Shown here: positions 44,164 through 53,173 of the stretch, one piece after another
Numbering within the stretch: the first letter of the stretch is position 1
How the letters are laid out: each line of letters starts with the position of its first letter
From: CBDIBC01 sp965276635
GTDB lineage: Bacteria; Actinomycetota; Acidimicrobiia; Acidimicrobiales; Palsa-688
Direction: 5' to 3'
Assembly (NCBI GenBank): GCA_965276635.1
Contig: CBDIBC010000004.1
Coordinates: forward strand, 682,001 to 746,000
DNA length: 64,000 nt
Notes under the pieces: generated by a model
Database searches by the model: none
What the model was told of the DNA's origin: nothing
Seen by the model: the letters and a program-made list of their open reading frames with translations, nothing else
Program-made: the position numbers and the translations under genes

Positions 44164-44550
44164 TCAGATGGTCACGAGGGTCAGTAGGGGGTCCAGGTGA
44201 TGGAGATCGTCGGGATCGCTGGTCGCGACGGCTTGCCCCGTTCGTCGCGCGCACTGGACCACATGGGCGTCCACTACGTCCGCCGTCCCGGATGCTGCGA
44301 GGAGGCGCCCAACGCCAGTGGCGTCCACGCGGCCCAGAGCCACAACGTCAGTCGCCGGTTGGCGAACAAGACGTGCGAGTCGGGCTTGACGGGCTGGGTT
44401 GCGCACGGCCTGTGCGAGCGCAGTCGCCGGGATGCTCACGCGTGCGGAGGTTTCCTGAGCGCGAGCGACCAGCGCGACGACGCGGCGGTCGTCGCGGTCG
44501 TCGCGGTCGTCGCGGTCCACAGCGATGAGAGCGCCGGCGTCGAGGGTCAC
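44164..44550 (-). CDS. PIN-domain toxin (VapC-like) with an Asp/Arg repeat
   Basis: 128 residues from GTG 44550. The PIN fold starts TLDAGALIAVDRDD, with the first catalytic Asp, and continues to GTADVVDAHVVQCARRTGQA and ATSDPDDL, holding the other acidic residues that bind Mg. It would cut RNA. Residues 12-24 are an expanded DDR repeat from a 9-bp DNA repeat. It starts 8 bp after the antitoxin gene. VapC toxins of this type block translation when free of antitoxin. Confidence 0.8.
   Translation of the reverse strand: MTLDAGALIAVDRDDRDDRDDRRVVALVARAQETSARVSIPATALAQAVRNPARQARLARLVRQPATDVVALGRVDATGVGRLLAASGTADVVDAHVVQCARRTGQAVATSDPDDLHHLDPLLTLVTI
44482..44517. repeat. 9-bp coding tandem repeat in the PIN toxin gene
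   Basis: Four copies of gcggtcgtc run from 44482 to 44517 and give three extra Asp/Arg units (DRDDRDDRDDR) next to the first catalytic Asp of the PIN domain. The reading frame is kept. Confidence 0.85.
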
Positions 44551-44557
44551 CCGCGGG

Positions 44558-44836
44558 TCATGCGGCGCCCGTCTGCTGACCGCGGTCGAGGACGCTGTCA
44601 GCCCAGGCTCGCTCCTGGACCGACAGCTCACCGCCAGTACTGGCCAGGGCTTCACTGAGCGCCGAGCCCCACCCCGCCACGTCATCGAGCGCCACCCCGA
44701 CAGCGTGCTGGACGAAGCCCGAGATCGAGGGAGCGTGGCCAGCCTCCACGATCCGGCGCACGGTATCGACGGTGTCAACCGCCAAGGTGGTAATGACTTT
44801 CTGGCTGTCGGCCGTACCAACTACTATACCGCCCAT
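44558..44836 (-). CDS. Antitoxin partner of the PIN toxin
   Basis: 92 residues, MGGIVVGTADSQKVITTLAV at the N-terminus, then a helical middle (VRRIVEAGHAPSISGFVQHA) and an acidic end. The middle resembles ribbon-helix-helix antitoxins, in which it would bind DNA and the C-terminus would neutralise the toxin. It ends 8 bp before the PIN gene start on the same strand, the classical TA arrangement, and should repress the pair's own promoter upstream of 44836. Confidence 0.75.
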   Translation of the reverse strand: MGGIVVGTADSQKVITTLAVDTVDTVRRIVEAGHAPSISGFVQHAVGVALDDVAGWGSALSEALASTGGELSVQERAWADSVLDRGQQTGAA

Positions 44837-45338
44837 CGTTACGGCGGCGTTGCCGATGACCGATCGGCTTGCGGAATGGCCCCGTGGTGCCTGAAAGTCG
44901 GTCCTGGACGATCGATAGGGAAACGCTGGGCGTTGCGATCACTGCCGGTCTGATAGTCAGTCGGCCAGCCGGAATGCGAGCTCCGTTGTGACGTTGACTG
45001 AATCAGCCCAAGGTTGCCGAAGTGGGAACTGATCGTCACCTCGCCCTGTATCGCGAGCGTGAACCTTCGCGGCCACAGGCATCATAGCGCGAGGGAGGGG
45101 GCTTGCCGCAAGCGACCCATACCTGCTGATCATGTTTCGTCCATTGAGCCGATCACGGCCAGGACCTCTCGAGCCAGGATTGCGGAATGCGTGTGTTGCC
45201 TTCGGTAGATGAGTCGAGTGAGAGCGCTGAACCAGTCGAAGATTCGGCGGGGAGGGTACGGGCAACCGGCGCTGGCGACCGGTCGCTTTGCGCGAGGTGG
45301 CTGTCGCTGTCGGGTGCCGTGTCCGCCGGCGAGCGGCG
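44837..45338. other. Intergenic region with no supported gene
   Basis: About 500 bp between the antitoxin and the FAD monooxygenase gene. Open frames on both strands have non-protein-like compositions. The promoter of the TA pair should lie near 44840-44900 (minus strand) and that of the monooxygenase near 45280-45335. No tRNA or repeat was seen. Confidence 0.5.
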
Positions 45339-46796
45339 ATGACGGAGCATGCGGTGGTGATTGCAGGAGGCGGTCCGACGGGGATGATGCTGGCGGCGGA
45401 GTTGACGCTGGCGGGGACCGACGTCCTCATCGTCGAGCGACGCGCCAGCTTCAATCTCGAAAGCTCGCGCTCCAGAGGTCTGCACTCCCGCACCATTGAG
45501 GTGCTGGATCAACGCGGTGTCGTCGATCGCTTCCTCGCCGAGGGGAAGGCGATGCAGGTGCAGGCGTTCGCTGGGGTCCGGATGGACATCAGCGACTTCC
45601 CCACCCGCCACAACTATGGGATGGCGCTGCTGCAGGGCCACTTCGAGCGCATCCTGGCCGGCTGGCTCGACGAGCTGGGCGTTCCCATCCTGCGCGAACG
45701 CGAGGTGACCGGTTTCACCCAAGACGACAGCGGCGTCGATGTCGCGCTGTCCGACGCCACATCGCGGCGGGCGCAGTATCTGGTTGGTTGCGACGGGGGC
45801 CGCAGCGCTGTGCGCAAGGCGGCCGGAATCGATTTCGCGGGCTGGGATCCAACCACGCGCTGGATCATTGCCGAGGTCGAGATGGAGGAGGTGCCGGAAT
45901 TCGGCTTGCGTGGCGGTGGTGGCATCGGCCCAGCCGAGGATGGACGGGTGGGCGTTACCCTCATCGTGCCCGACCTGGACCGCACCGACGAGCCCACCTT
46001 GCAGGACGTCCGCGACGCGCTCATCCGGGTTGACGGCAAGGACTATGGCGTGCACAGCCCACACTGGATCTCCAGCTTTACCGATATGACGCGTCAGGCG
46101 GTGGCGTATCGCGGCGGACGCGTGTTGCTGGCGGGTGACGCCGCACATGTGCACGCTCCCATGGGCGGCCAGGGTTTGAACATCGGCGTGCAGGACGCTG
46201 TCAACCTGGGGTGGAAGCTGGCTCAGGTTGTCACCGGAACATCACCGGTGAGCCTTCTCGACACGTACCACGCCGAACGGCATCCGGTTGCTGCCCGGGT
46301 GCTGCAGAACACGATGGCGCAGAGAGCGGTGGGCGCCAACGACGAGCGCACGGTCGCGCTTCGCGGCATCCTGGCTGAGGTGCTGACGATGGATCAACCG
46401 CGCAAGCACATCGCCGCGATGATCTCCGGCCTCGACGTCGCCTACGACCTCGGCGGGGGACACCCGCTGCTCGGGCGCCGCATGCCCGATCTGGACCTCG
46501 TGACCGCCGACGGCTCGCGGCGGGTCTTCACCCTGCTGCACGACGCCCGGGCCGTGCTCCTCAACCTCGGTGAACCCGGCGGTTTCGAGATCGCTCCTTG
46601 GGCGAATCGAGTCCGATTCGTCGACGCCAGGCACGCTGGGGTGTGGGAACTCCCGGTCCTTGGCGAGGTCGCTGCTCCTCCGGCCGTGGTGATCCGACCC
46701 GACGGACATGTCGCCTGGGTAGGACACCTGACGGACCCGGAGCTCCCTCAAGCCCTTACGACCTGGTTTGGCGCGGCCACTCCGTCTCACTGGTAG
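45339..46796 (+). CDS. FAD-dependent aromatic-ring or antibiotic monooxygenase (PHBH-like)
   Basis: 485 residues. The three flavin motifs are present: GGGPTGMMLAAEL (about 10-22), LVGCDGGRSAVRK (about 148-160) and RVLLAGDAAHVHAPMGGQG with the VQDAVNLGWKL helix (about 259-290). It fits class A flavoprotein hydroxylases of the PHBH/rifampicin-monooxygenase type, with a C-terminal thioredoxin-like domain. Substrate unknown. ATG 45339 gives the expected N-terminus; the frame opens at 45288. It converges on an MFS transporter gene, so the pair could detoxify a drug. Confidence 0.9.
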   Translation: MTEHAVVIAGGGPTGMMLAAELTLAGTDVLIVERRASFNLESSRSRGLHSRTIEVLDQRGVVDRFLAEGKAMQVQAFAGVRMDISDFPTRHNYGMALLQGHFERILAGWLDELGVPILREREVTGFTQDDSGVDVALSDATSRRAQYLVGCDGGRSAVRKAAGIDFAGWDPTTRWIIAEVEMEEVPEFGLRGGGGIGPAEDGRVGVTLIVPDLDRTDEPTLQDVRDALIRVDGKDYGVHSPHWISSFTDMTRQAVAYRGGRVLLAGDAAHVHAPMGGQGLNIGVQDAVNLGWKLAQVVTGTSPVSLLDTYHAERHPVAARVLQNTMAQRAVGANDERTVALRGILAEVLTMDQPRKHIAAMISGLDVAYDLGGGHPLLGRRMPDLDLVTADGSRRVFTLLHDARAVLLNLGEPGGFEIAPWANRVRFVDARHAGVWELPVLGEVAAPPAVVIRPDGHVAWVGHLTDPELPQALTTWFGAATPSHW

Positions 46797-46945
46797 CCCC
46801 TGCGCCTTGGCGGCCAGCACCCTCCTCGCCCTGCGAACGCCGGAGAGGTGGCCGCCCTGCAGGCTCTGTCGCAGTGGTCCATCGCTTATCGGCCAGCGGA
46901 CGCGTTAGATACCCTTTTGTCGGGAGGGACGCGCGCCTGGCCAGA

Positions 46946-48181
46946 TCACGAGGGCTGCGTCTGACGCCGAGCGGACGATTCCGTACTCAATCGCCATAGC
47001 AGGGCGCCGATCCCGAGGAGGGCGATGGTCACGGCGAAGGCGATGCTGCCGGTCAGCGCCGTCGTCAGCGTCGTCAGGACGCCGAGCCCGATCACTGGTA
47101 CCGAGTTCCCGACGAAGCACGAGATGTAGTAGCTCGACACGACCTCGGCTCGACGGTCATCGGGGGCGATCTCGTTGACGATCTGCAGGCTGCCCCGATA
47201 GCCGAGGCCCAGCGTCACCGCAGCGAACGCGGCGGCGAGCACGAGCAGTGGCATCGAGCGCGCTGCCTGGGCGCTGACGACCAGGACCACCGCAGGTAGC
47301 AGCGCGAGCAGACCGGTCGTCATCGCGACTGGCGGCCGCAGTCTGCGGCCCACCACGATCAGCGCGGCAGCGAGCACGCCGAGCTCGAAGATGATGAGGC
47401 CGGATACCGCGATGTTGGTCTCGTGCAGGTCGTTGACGACCACGCTGGGGATGAGCGCGAAGTACAGGCCGCCGAGCGCGAAGATCGCGAACCCGGTGAC
47501 GGCAGGGGCGGCGAACTCTTCGAGCAGGTCACGCGGCACGCCGATGCGTGCATGCACCCGCACCTCGGACAGCTTGGCGATCTGCGGCTTGCGCGTCACC
47601 GACACCCTCGAGACAGCGATCGCGACGACGACGAGAAGCGCGATGTAGACAATGAATGGCAGCTTCAGGGGCCACGGTGCATATTGGGCGAGCAGGCCGC
47701 CGACCAGCGGGCCGAGTGCGATCCCCGACAGATTGGCGGTCGCGGCGGACAGCGTCGCCTTCTGCCGGTCGTCGGGGCCGAACTCCTCGGCCAGCCAGGC
47801 CGTCCCCGTGCCGGACGCGACACCGACGGCGAGGCCGATCAGCATCCGTCCGAGAAACAGCAACAGGGTACTGGTCGCGACCATGAACAACAGCGCACTG
47901 AACGCAGCCAGCACGATGGCCGGCACAGCGACCCGTTTGCGGCCCACCTGGTCGGAGATCTGGCCGAACAGCACGAGCGCTGCGACGTTACCGATCACGT
48001 AGACGGCGTAGACCAGCGTCAACGTGATCTCTGAGAACCCGAACTTGTGCTGGTAGAGCGTGTATAGCGGCGCGACGATCACGCTGCCCATGAAGGCGAC
48101 GGTGATGATCGAGGCGATCGACACCAGCGTAGGGATGCTCTGGGGTCTCGAGGATCCGGCCCGTCCGGAGGTCGCTGTCAT
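46946..48181 (-). CDS. MFS transporter
   Basis: 411 residues with about 12 transmembrane helices and the motif A loop FGQISDQVGRKRVAVPA after TM2. A motif C-like segment (GIALGPLVGGLLAQYAP) near TM5 points to an antiporter of the drug-efflux kind. It converges on the FAD monooxygenase gene and may be regulated independently. Distantly paralogous to the MFS protein at 41441. The substrate cannot be told from the sequence. Confidence 0.88.
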   Translation of the reverse strand: MTATSGRAGSSRPQSIPTLVSIASIITVAFMGSVIVAPLYTLYQHKFGFSEITLTLVYAVYVIGNVAALVLFGQISDQVGRKRVAVPAIVLAAFSALLFMVATSTLLLFLGRMLIGLAVGVASGTGTAWLAEEFGPDDRQKATLSAATANLSGIALGPLVGGLLAQYAPWPLKLPFIVYIALLVVVAIAVSRVSVTRKPQIAKLSEVRVHARIGVPRDLLEEFAAPAVTGFAIFALGGLYFALIPSVVVNDLHETNIAVSGLIIFELGVLAAALIVVGRRLRPPVAMTTGLLALLPAVVLVVSAQAARSMPLLVLAAAFAAVTLGLGYRGSLQIVNEIAPDDRRAEVVSSYYISCFVGNSVPVIGLGVLTTLTTALTGSIAFAVTIALLGIGALLWRLSTESSARRQTQPS

Positions 48182-48622
48182 GGTCCCAACATAGGTAGGA
48201 TCTGCTCTGGCCGATCCCGGGCGCTGCCCGATCCTGTTGGGGCGGAACCCCAGATCATGTTGCCGGTCCTTTCACGGCCAGGTGTTCACCCGTGCCTACC
48301 GAGTCGGAGAAGGCGGGGAGCTGCCGGTGATGACGATCCTCACCCTTTCTGCGTAGCAGTCATCGGTCACCGTCGGCACCTGCGGATCGGCGAGCGCGGT
48401 CGGTGTTCGCGCCTCCCGCCGGCACGGAGACGGCCGCGTCTGATTCGGTGCCGTCGGGTGTGCCGCTGGATGTTGCCCGTTTCTCAGGGGGAGTCCGGGA
48501 GCTGAGAGACCTACACAATCTGGCGTCAGCCAGCCAGCTAGCCGGGGCCGCGACCAGAGCCCATGTAGACGACGGTTCGCTCGGGGCCCCGAGCGAGCGC
48601 ACCACACTCGGGCGCCCACGGA
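48182..48622. other. Intergenic region with no supported gene
   Basis: About 440 bp upstream of the MFS gene. Short open frames exist on both strands, but none has protein-like composition or a good start. It probably holds the MFS promoter (minus strand, just above 48181). Confidence 0.5.
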
Positions 48623-48776
48623 TCAAGCCTCGGTGTTCGCCGGTGGCCACTCGGCTAGCTCTGCTCGCAAGAGGTGCTTCTGGATCTTCCCTGAGGGGTT
48701 GGGCGGGATCGCATGTACGACCATGCCCCGGGGCAGCTTGTAGTCGGCGCGAGGTGCCGATCAGGGGCATCCGTGC
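48623..48776 (-). pseudogene. C-terminal fragment of an acyl-CoA/AMP ligase (AMP-binding family)
   Basis: The minus-strand frame ends at TGA 48623-48625 and reads RADYKLPRGMVVHAIPPNPS followed by GKIQKHLLRAELAEWPP. That is the hinge and catalytic-Lys segment (PxxxSGKIxK) at the end of ANL-superfamily ligases. There is no room for the adenylation domain upstream, where an unrelated gene begins. It is a truncated remnant. Confidence 0.7.
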
Positions 48777-48890
48777 CACGTAAGCAGTCGAAGCGCACCG
48801 AGGCCCCGGCGATTGGACGCGGCCGGCGGTTTCAGCGAACTCTTCGCCCTCTCCACGGCCGTTCCCAGGTTCGGGCGCGTGAATGGAGGC

Positions 48891-49088
48891 ATGGCAATCG
48901 TCGAGGCCGTCGCTGCGTTGATGCTGGTCCTGGCCGTGTGCATCGCCGTGGCCCTGGTCGCCGCGGCAGCCATGGCCGCCATGGTGCGCCTGGAGCAGGT
49001 CGCCGTGCCCGTGCCGGTGCGACGGCCGAGGCGTCCCGACCGCCCGGTGGGCGGGCCGGTCAGGTCGGGTGGTTGGCGTCCCAGGTGA
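48891..49088 (+). CDS. Small membrane protein (65 aa)
   Basis: ATG 48891 has ggagg 5 nt upstream. One long transmembrane helix (AVAALMLVLAVCIAVALVAAA, about 5-30) is followed by a basic Pro/Arg/Gly-rich tail facing the cytoplasm. Its last 29 bp overlap the convergent gcvPB gene. No function recognised. A longer frame to 48813 lacks a Shine-Dalgarno sequence. Confidence 0.55.
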   Translation: MAIVEAVAALMLVLAVCIAVALVAAAAMAAMVRLEQVAVPVPVRRPRRPDRPVGGPVRSGGWRPR

Positions 49089-50598
49089 GGATGAGGTTCC
49101 GGGCGGCGCGGGCCTCGTCGACCCGGCCGACGGGGGTGGTACGCGGCGCGGCCGCCCAGGTGCCGTCGGGATCGGCGGCGATGGCTACCAGGGTGTCGGC
49201 CAGCGCCCGGAGCGTCTGCGGGCTCTCCGTCTCCGTCGGCTCGATCATCAGCGCTTCATCGACGATGAGGGGGAAGTAGACGGTCGGGGCGTGAAAGCCC
49301 TCCTCGAGGAGGCGCTTGGCCACGTCGAGGGCCCGAAGGCCCTTGGCCTTCTTCAACGGTGACGTGGAGGCCACGAACTCGTGCATGTTGGGCCGGTCGT
49401 AGGGGATGTGATAGGCGTCGCGGAGGGCGTGGCGGAGCCAGTTGGCGTTCAGCACCGCCCCCTCGGCCACCCGGCGGAGGCCGTCGCCCCCGTTGGCCAG
49501 GATGTACGACCAGGCCCGGGCCAGGGCCAGGGTGTTCCCGTACCAGGTGTGGACCCGGCCGATGGAGCGCTCGGGGACCGACCACGAGAAGGTGCCGTCC
49601 GCGGCGCGGATCGGGAGCGGCCCGGGGAGGAAGGGGGCCAACCGCTCCGACACGGCGACCGGCCCGGCGCCAGGGCCGCCGCCCCCGTGGGGGACGGCGA
49701 AGGTCTTGTGCAGGTTCATGTGCACGATGTCGAAGCCCATGTCGCCGGGACGGGTGACGCCGAGTATGGCGTTCAGGTTCGCCCCGTCGTAGTAGAGCAG
49801 CCCCCCGACCTGGTGGACGGCGGCAGCGATCTCGGCGATGTCCTCCTCGAACAGGCCGAGGGTGTTGGGGTTCGTCAGCATGATGCCGGCCACGTCGGTG
49901 TCCAGCTGGGCCCGGAGGGCGTCGATATCCACCAGGCCGCGCTGGTCGGAGGGGACCGTCACCGTCTGGTAGCCGCCGAGCGTCACCGAGGCCGGGTTCG
50001 TCCCATGCGCCGAGTCGGGGATGATGACCTTGTGGCGCGTCTCTCCCCTGGCGTCGTGCCAGGCGCGCATCAGCAGCAGCCCGGTGAGCTCGCCCGCCGC
50101 GCCGGCGGGCGGCTGGAGGGTGATGGCGTGCATGCCCGTGATGCGGCACAGCGTGTCGCCGAGGGACCACAGCAGCTCCAACCATCCCTGGGTCAACGCG
50201 GCCGGCGTCGCCGGGTGGGCCGCGGTCAGGCCCGGCACCGAGGCGGCGTCGTCGCACAGCTTGGGGTTGTACTTCATGGTGCACGACCCGAGCGGATAGG
50301 CGCCCAGGTCCACCGAGTACTGCCGATGGGTGAGCCGGGTGACGTGGGCGACCAGGTCACGCTCGGACACCTCCGCCAGCGCCAGCGGCTCGTCGCGGCG
50401 GTACCCGTCGGGCACCAGCTCCTCGGCCGTCCACTCCGGCAGCCCGGTGGTGCGGAAGGTGGCCGCCCGGCGGCCGGGACTGGACAGCTCGAACACGGTG
50501 GGCTCGGCATCCCGGCCCATCAGCGGGGCGCTCGACGCCCGGCCGCCCGGGGCCGTCTGGCCCGGTCCGGCAGGTGCTGTCATCGGGAGCGCGGTCAT
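49060..50598 (-). CDS. gcvPB: Glycine dehydrogenase (decarboxylating) subunit 2, GcvPB
   Basis: 512 residues. The PLP-binding lysine lies in HMNLHKTFAVPHGGGGPG (Lys near 293). This subunit, with GcvPA, forms the P-protein that decarboxylates glycine and passes the aminomethyl group to lipoyl GcvH. The two-gene form of GcvP is found in many bacteria and archaea, unlike the single long GcvP of M. tuberculosis. Its start overlaps the gcvPA stop by 4 nt. It is the last gene of the gcvT-gcvPA-gcvPB run. Confidence 0.95.
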   Translation of the reverse strand: MTALPMTAPAGPGQTAPGGRASSAPLMGRDAEPTVFELSSPGRRAATFRTTGLPEWTAEELVPDGYRRDEPLALAEVSERDLVAHVTRLTHRQYSVDLGAYPLGSCTMKYNPKLCDDAASVPGLTAAHPATPAALTQGWLELLWSLGDTLCRITGMHAITLQPPAGAAGELTGLLLMRAWHDARGETRHKVIIPDSAHGTNPASVTLGGYQTVTVPSDQRGLVDIDALRAQLDTDVAGIMLTNPNTLGLFEEDIAEIAAAVHQVGGLLYYDGANLNAILGVTRPGDMGFDIVHMNLHKTFAVPHGGGGPGAGPVAVSERLAPFLPGPLPIRAADGTFSWSVPERSIGRVHTWYGNTLALARAWSYILANGGDGLRRVAEGAVLNANWLRHALRDAYHIPYDRPNMHEFVASTSPLKKAKGLRALDVAKRLLEEGFHAPTVYFPLIVDEALMIEPTETESPQTLRALADTLVAIAADPDGTWAAAPRTTPVGRVDEARAARNLILTWDANHPT

Positions 50599-52022
50599 CG
50601 AACCACCTTCTCTAGTGCTGCCGCATAGGCGTCGATCTGGTTCCGGGTGCGCCGCTCGGTGACGGCGACCAAGAGGCCGTTCGCGGCCTGGCGCCCCGCC
50701 GTCCCGGCCGTGCCGTCCACCACGACGCCATCATGGATGCCGACGGGGACCCCGGCCAGGAACCCCTCCTCGGCCATGCGGTCCACCACCACCGCCGGAT
50801 CGACCGGCAGGCGCACGGCGAACTCGCGGAGCGTGGGCGCGCCGACCAGGGGCTCCACGCCGGGGATGGCGAGGAGCGCCTCTCGGGTGTAGCGGGTGCC
50901 GCGAGCGCAGCGTAGGGCCAGCCCGCGGAGGCCGCCGGTGCCGAGCCAGGCCAGCTGGATCATGGCCCCGACGGCGATCAGGGTCTGGTTGGTGCAGATG
51001 TTCGACGACGCCTTGTCCCGGCGGATGTCCTGCTCCCGGGCCCGCAGCGTTGTCACGTAGGCGGTCCGCCCCTCGACATCGGTGGTCTGGCCGACCAGGC
51101 GGCCCGGCACCCGCCTGACCTGCTCCAGGCGGCTGGCGAACAGGCCCAGGTACGGGCCGCCGAACGACAGCGGGGTCCCGAACGGCTGTCCCTCGCCGAC
51201 GGCGACGTCGGCGCCGTCGGCGCCGGGCGAGCGCAGCAGCCCGGCGCTCACCGGGTCGAAGCCGACCAGGAGCAGGGCGTGGTGGCGGTCGGCGACGGCA
51301 CGCGCCGCGGCGACGTCCTCCAGGCAGCCGAGGAAGTTCGGGCTGGCGAGCAGCAGGGCGGCGGGTTCCTCCGAGACGGCGCCGCCCGGACCGGCGCGGC
51401 CCGGTCCGGCGCCACCCACATCGTCGGGCGCCACCGCGGCCCAGTCGGTCACCCCGTCTCGCATGGGCACGTCGACCAGCTGGTGGCCGGTGCCCGCCGC
51501 GAAGGTGGCGAGCACGGCCCGCCAGTTCGGGTGGATGGCGCCGCTCACCCAGACGGTGGAGCGTCGCGTGGCGGCCACCGCCAGGTTCAGGCCCTCCACT
51601 GCGGCGCTGGCGCCGTCGTAGAGCGAGGCGTTCGCCACCGGGAGGCCGGCCAGGCGCGCCACCATCGTCTGGTATTCGAAGAGAGCCTGCAGGACTCCCT
51701 GGGCCACCTCCGGCTGGTACGGCGTGTAGGCGGTGACGAACTCGGAGCGGAACATGAGGCTGCGGGTGACGGCCGGGATCTCGTGGTCGTAGGCACCAGC
51801 CCCGGCGAAGCAGAGGAGCTCGTCGCCGGTCCGGTTCCGGGCCCCGAGGCGCTCCATCTCGTCGATGACGTCGGCCTCGGCCATCCCCGGTGCCAGGTCG
51901 AGGCCGCCGACCAGGCGGAGGGCCTCGGGGACGACGGCGAACAGCTCGTCGAGCGACGACAGGCCGATGTCGGCGAGCATGGCATCCAGCTCGGCGTCGG
52001 TGTGGGGGACGAAGTGGCCCAC
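50595..52022 (-). CDS. gcvPA: Glycine dehydrogenase (decarboxylating) subunit 1, GcvPA
   Basis: 475 residues. The N-terminus MGHFVPHTDAELDAMLADIG and the segment YTPYQPEVAQGVLQALFEYQ are typical of the GcvPA family. It has the fold of the PLP enzyme but lacks the lysine, which sits in GcvPB. GTG start 3 nt after gcvT. The stop overlaps gcvPB by 4 nt, so the two subunits are translated together. A low-complexity Gly/Pro insert (about 200-218) is seen. Confidence 0.95.
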   Translation of the reverse strand: MGHFVPHTDAELDAMLADIGLSSLDELFAVVPEALRLVGGLDLAPGMAEADVIDEMERLGARNRTGDELLCFAGAGAYDHEIPAVTRSLMFRSEFVTAYTPYQPEVAQGVLQALFEYQTMVARLAGLPVANASLYDGASAAVEGLNLAVAATRRSTVWVSGAIHPNWRAVLATFAAGTGHQLVDVPMRDGVTDWAAVAPDDVGGAGPGRAGPGGAVSEEPAALLLASPNFLGCLEDVAAARAVADRHHALLLVGFDPVSAGLLRSPGADGADVAVGEGQPFGTPLSFGGPYLGLFASRLEQVRRVPGRLVGQTTDVEGRTAYVTTLRAREQDIRRDKASSNICTNQTLIAVGAMIQLAWLGTGGLRGLALRCARGTRYTREALLAIPGVEPLVGAPTLREFAVRLPVDPAVVVDRMAEEGFLAGVPVGIHDGVVVDGTAGTAGRQAANGLLVAVTERRTRNQIDAYAAALEKVVR

Positions 52023-52025
52023 GGC

Positions 52026-53120
52026 TCAACCCTTCTGCTTGGCGACGAACGGGAGGGGCACGAGTCGGGCCGGGACCCGCCTGCCGCGGAGATCGATGGC
52101 GACGTCGGGCGGCGCCGACCCGATGGCGGTGGGCATCAGCGTCAGGGCGATGCCGTGGTCCAACACCGGTGAGAAGTTCCCGCTGGTCAGCGTAGCCACC
52201 TGCTCGCCGGCCACCAGCACGGGGGCGTCGGCGCGCGGCGGCTGCCGGCCGTCGGTGGCCAACCCGGCCAGCAGCCGGGCGACACCGCGATCACGCTCGG
52301 CGGCCAGCGCCTTGTCGCCGCGGAAGCCCTCGGGCTTGGTCCACGACACCACCCAGCCCAGGCCGGCCTGCAGCGGGGTGATGCCCGGGCCGAGCTCGTG
52401 GCCGTGGAGCGGGAGCGCCGCCTCCAGGCGAAGGGTGTCGCGTGCACCCAGGCCGGCCGGTACCACCCCGGCGTCGACGACGGCCGACCAGAAGCGCTCG
52501 GCCACCGTCGCCGGCACCGCGCACTCGACACCGTCCTCGCCGGTGTAGCCGGTCCCGGCGGCCACGCAGGCATGCCCGCCGAAGCTGAAGGTCGCCACCC
52601 GGAACCGGCCGACCGCCGCGGCGTCGGGCGCGACGGCGCCCAGGCGCCGCCGGGCATCGGGGCCCTGGATGGCCAGGACGGCGCGCGTCCCCGTCACGTC
52701 CTCGCCGCCGACGGCGTCGAGGACCTGCGTGGTGTTCGACGCGTTCGGCATGACGTCGAAACGGTCGTCGGCCACCCACCACACGATGATGTCGTCGAGC
52801 ACCGAGGCGTCGTCGGCGTCGAGCAGGTGGGTGTACTGGGCCCGTCCTGGGCCGATCTTGCCCAGGTCGTTGGTCAGCGTGGACTGCAGGCGGGCCCGGG
52901 CCTCCGGGCCCTCCACCCGCACGGTACCGAGGTGGCTCACGTCGAAGACCACCGCGGCGCGCCGGCACGACAGGTGCTCGGTGACCGTGCCAGTGGGATA
53001 CGACAACGGCATCTCCCACCCGCCGAACGGCACCATCCGGGCTCCGAGGCGGCGGTGGGCCGCGTCGAGGGGAGAATGCCGGTCCCCTGGCGACGGCTCC
53101 GAGATGGCCAGCTCCGACAT
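52026..53120 (-). CDS. gcvT: Glycine cleavage T-protein (aminomethyltransferase)
   Basis: 364 residues from ATG 53120 (GTG 53123 is in frame just before it). The THF-binding N-terminal fold begins at PLDAAHRRLGARMVPFGGWE, with LSYPTGTVTEH following; the C-terminal barrel ends with LPFVAKQKG. It transfers the aminomethyl carbon from GcvH to tetrahydrofolate with release of ammonia. First gene of the gcvT-gcvPA-gcvPB unit. TAGGCT lies 6 nt before the ATG, so the mRNA may be leaderless. No glycine riboswitch was found upstream. Confidence 0.93.
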   Translation of the reverse strand: MSELAISEPSPGDRHSPLDAAHRRLGARMVPFGGWEMPLSYPTGTVTEHLSCRRAAVVFDVSHLGTVRVEGPEARARLQSTLTNDLGKIGPGRAQYTHLLDADDASVLDDIIVWWVADDRFDVMPNASNTTQVLDAVGGEDVTGTRAVLAIQGPDARRRLGAVAPDAAAVGRFRVATFSFGGHACVAAGTGYTGEDGVECAVPATVAERFWSAVVDAGVVPAGLGARDTLRLEAALPLHGHELGPGITPLQAGLGWVVSWTKPEGFRGDKALAAERDRGVARLLAGLATDGRQPPRADAPVLVAGEQVATLTSGNFSPVLDHGIALTLMPTAIGSAPPDVAIDLRGRRVPARLVPLPFVAKQKG

Positions 53121-53126
53121 CACCTC

Positions 53127-53132
53127 AGCCTA
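53127..53132 (-). promoter_or_regulatory. Probable -10 element for the leaderless gcvT operon
   Basis: TAGGCT on the minus strand, 6 nt before ATG 53120, in the short gap after the MerR gene. Confidence 0.45.
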
Positions 53133-53173
53133 CGGCCGGCGCCGACCGTTGCCGCGCCGTCGGGCCGACCGGA

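Noticed and set aside
44957..45496. Minus-strand frame of about 180 codons overlapping the FAD monooxygenase gene start
   Set aside because: Composition is not protein-like and it overlaps the well-supported monooxygenase N-terminus.
48403..48783. Plus-strand frame of 126 codons
   Set aside because: It covers the acyl-CoA ligase remnant antisense and has no domain or start signal.
53121..53173. Glycine riboswitch upstream of gcvT
   Set aside because: The gap to the MerR gene is only about 50 nt and has no glycine aptamer core; the promoter appears leaderless.
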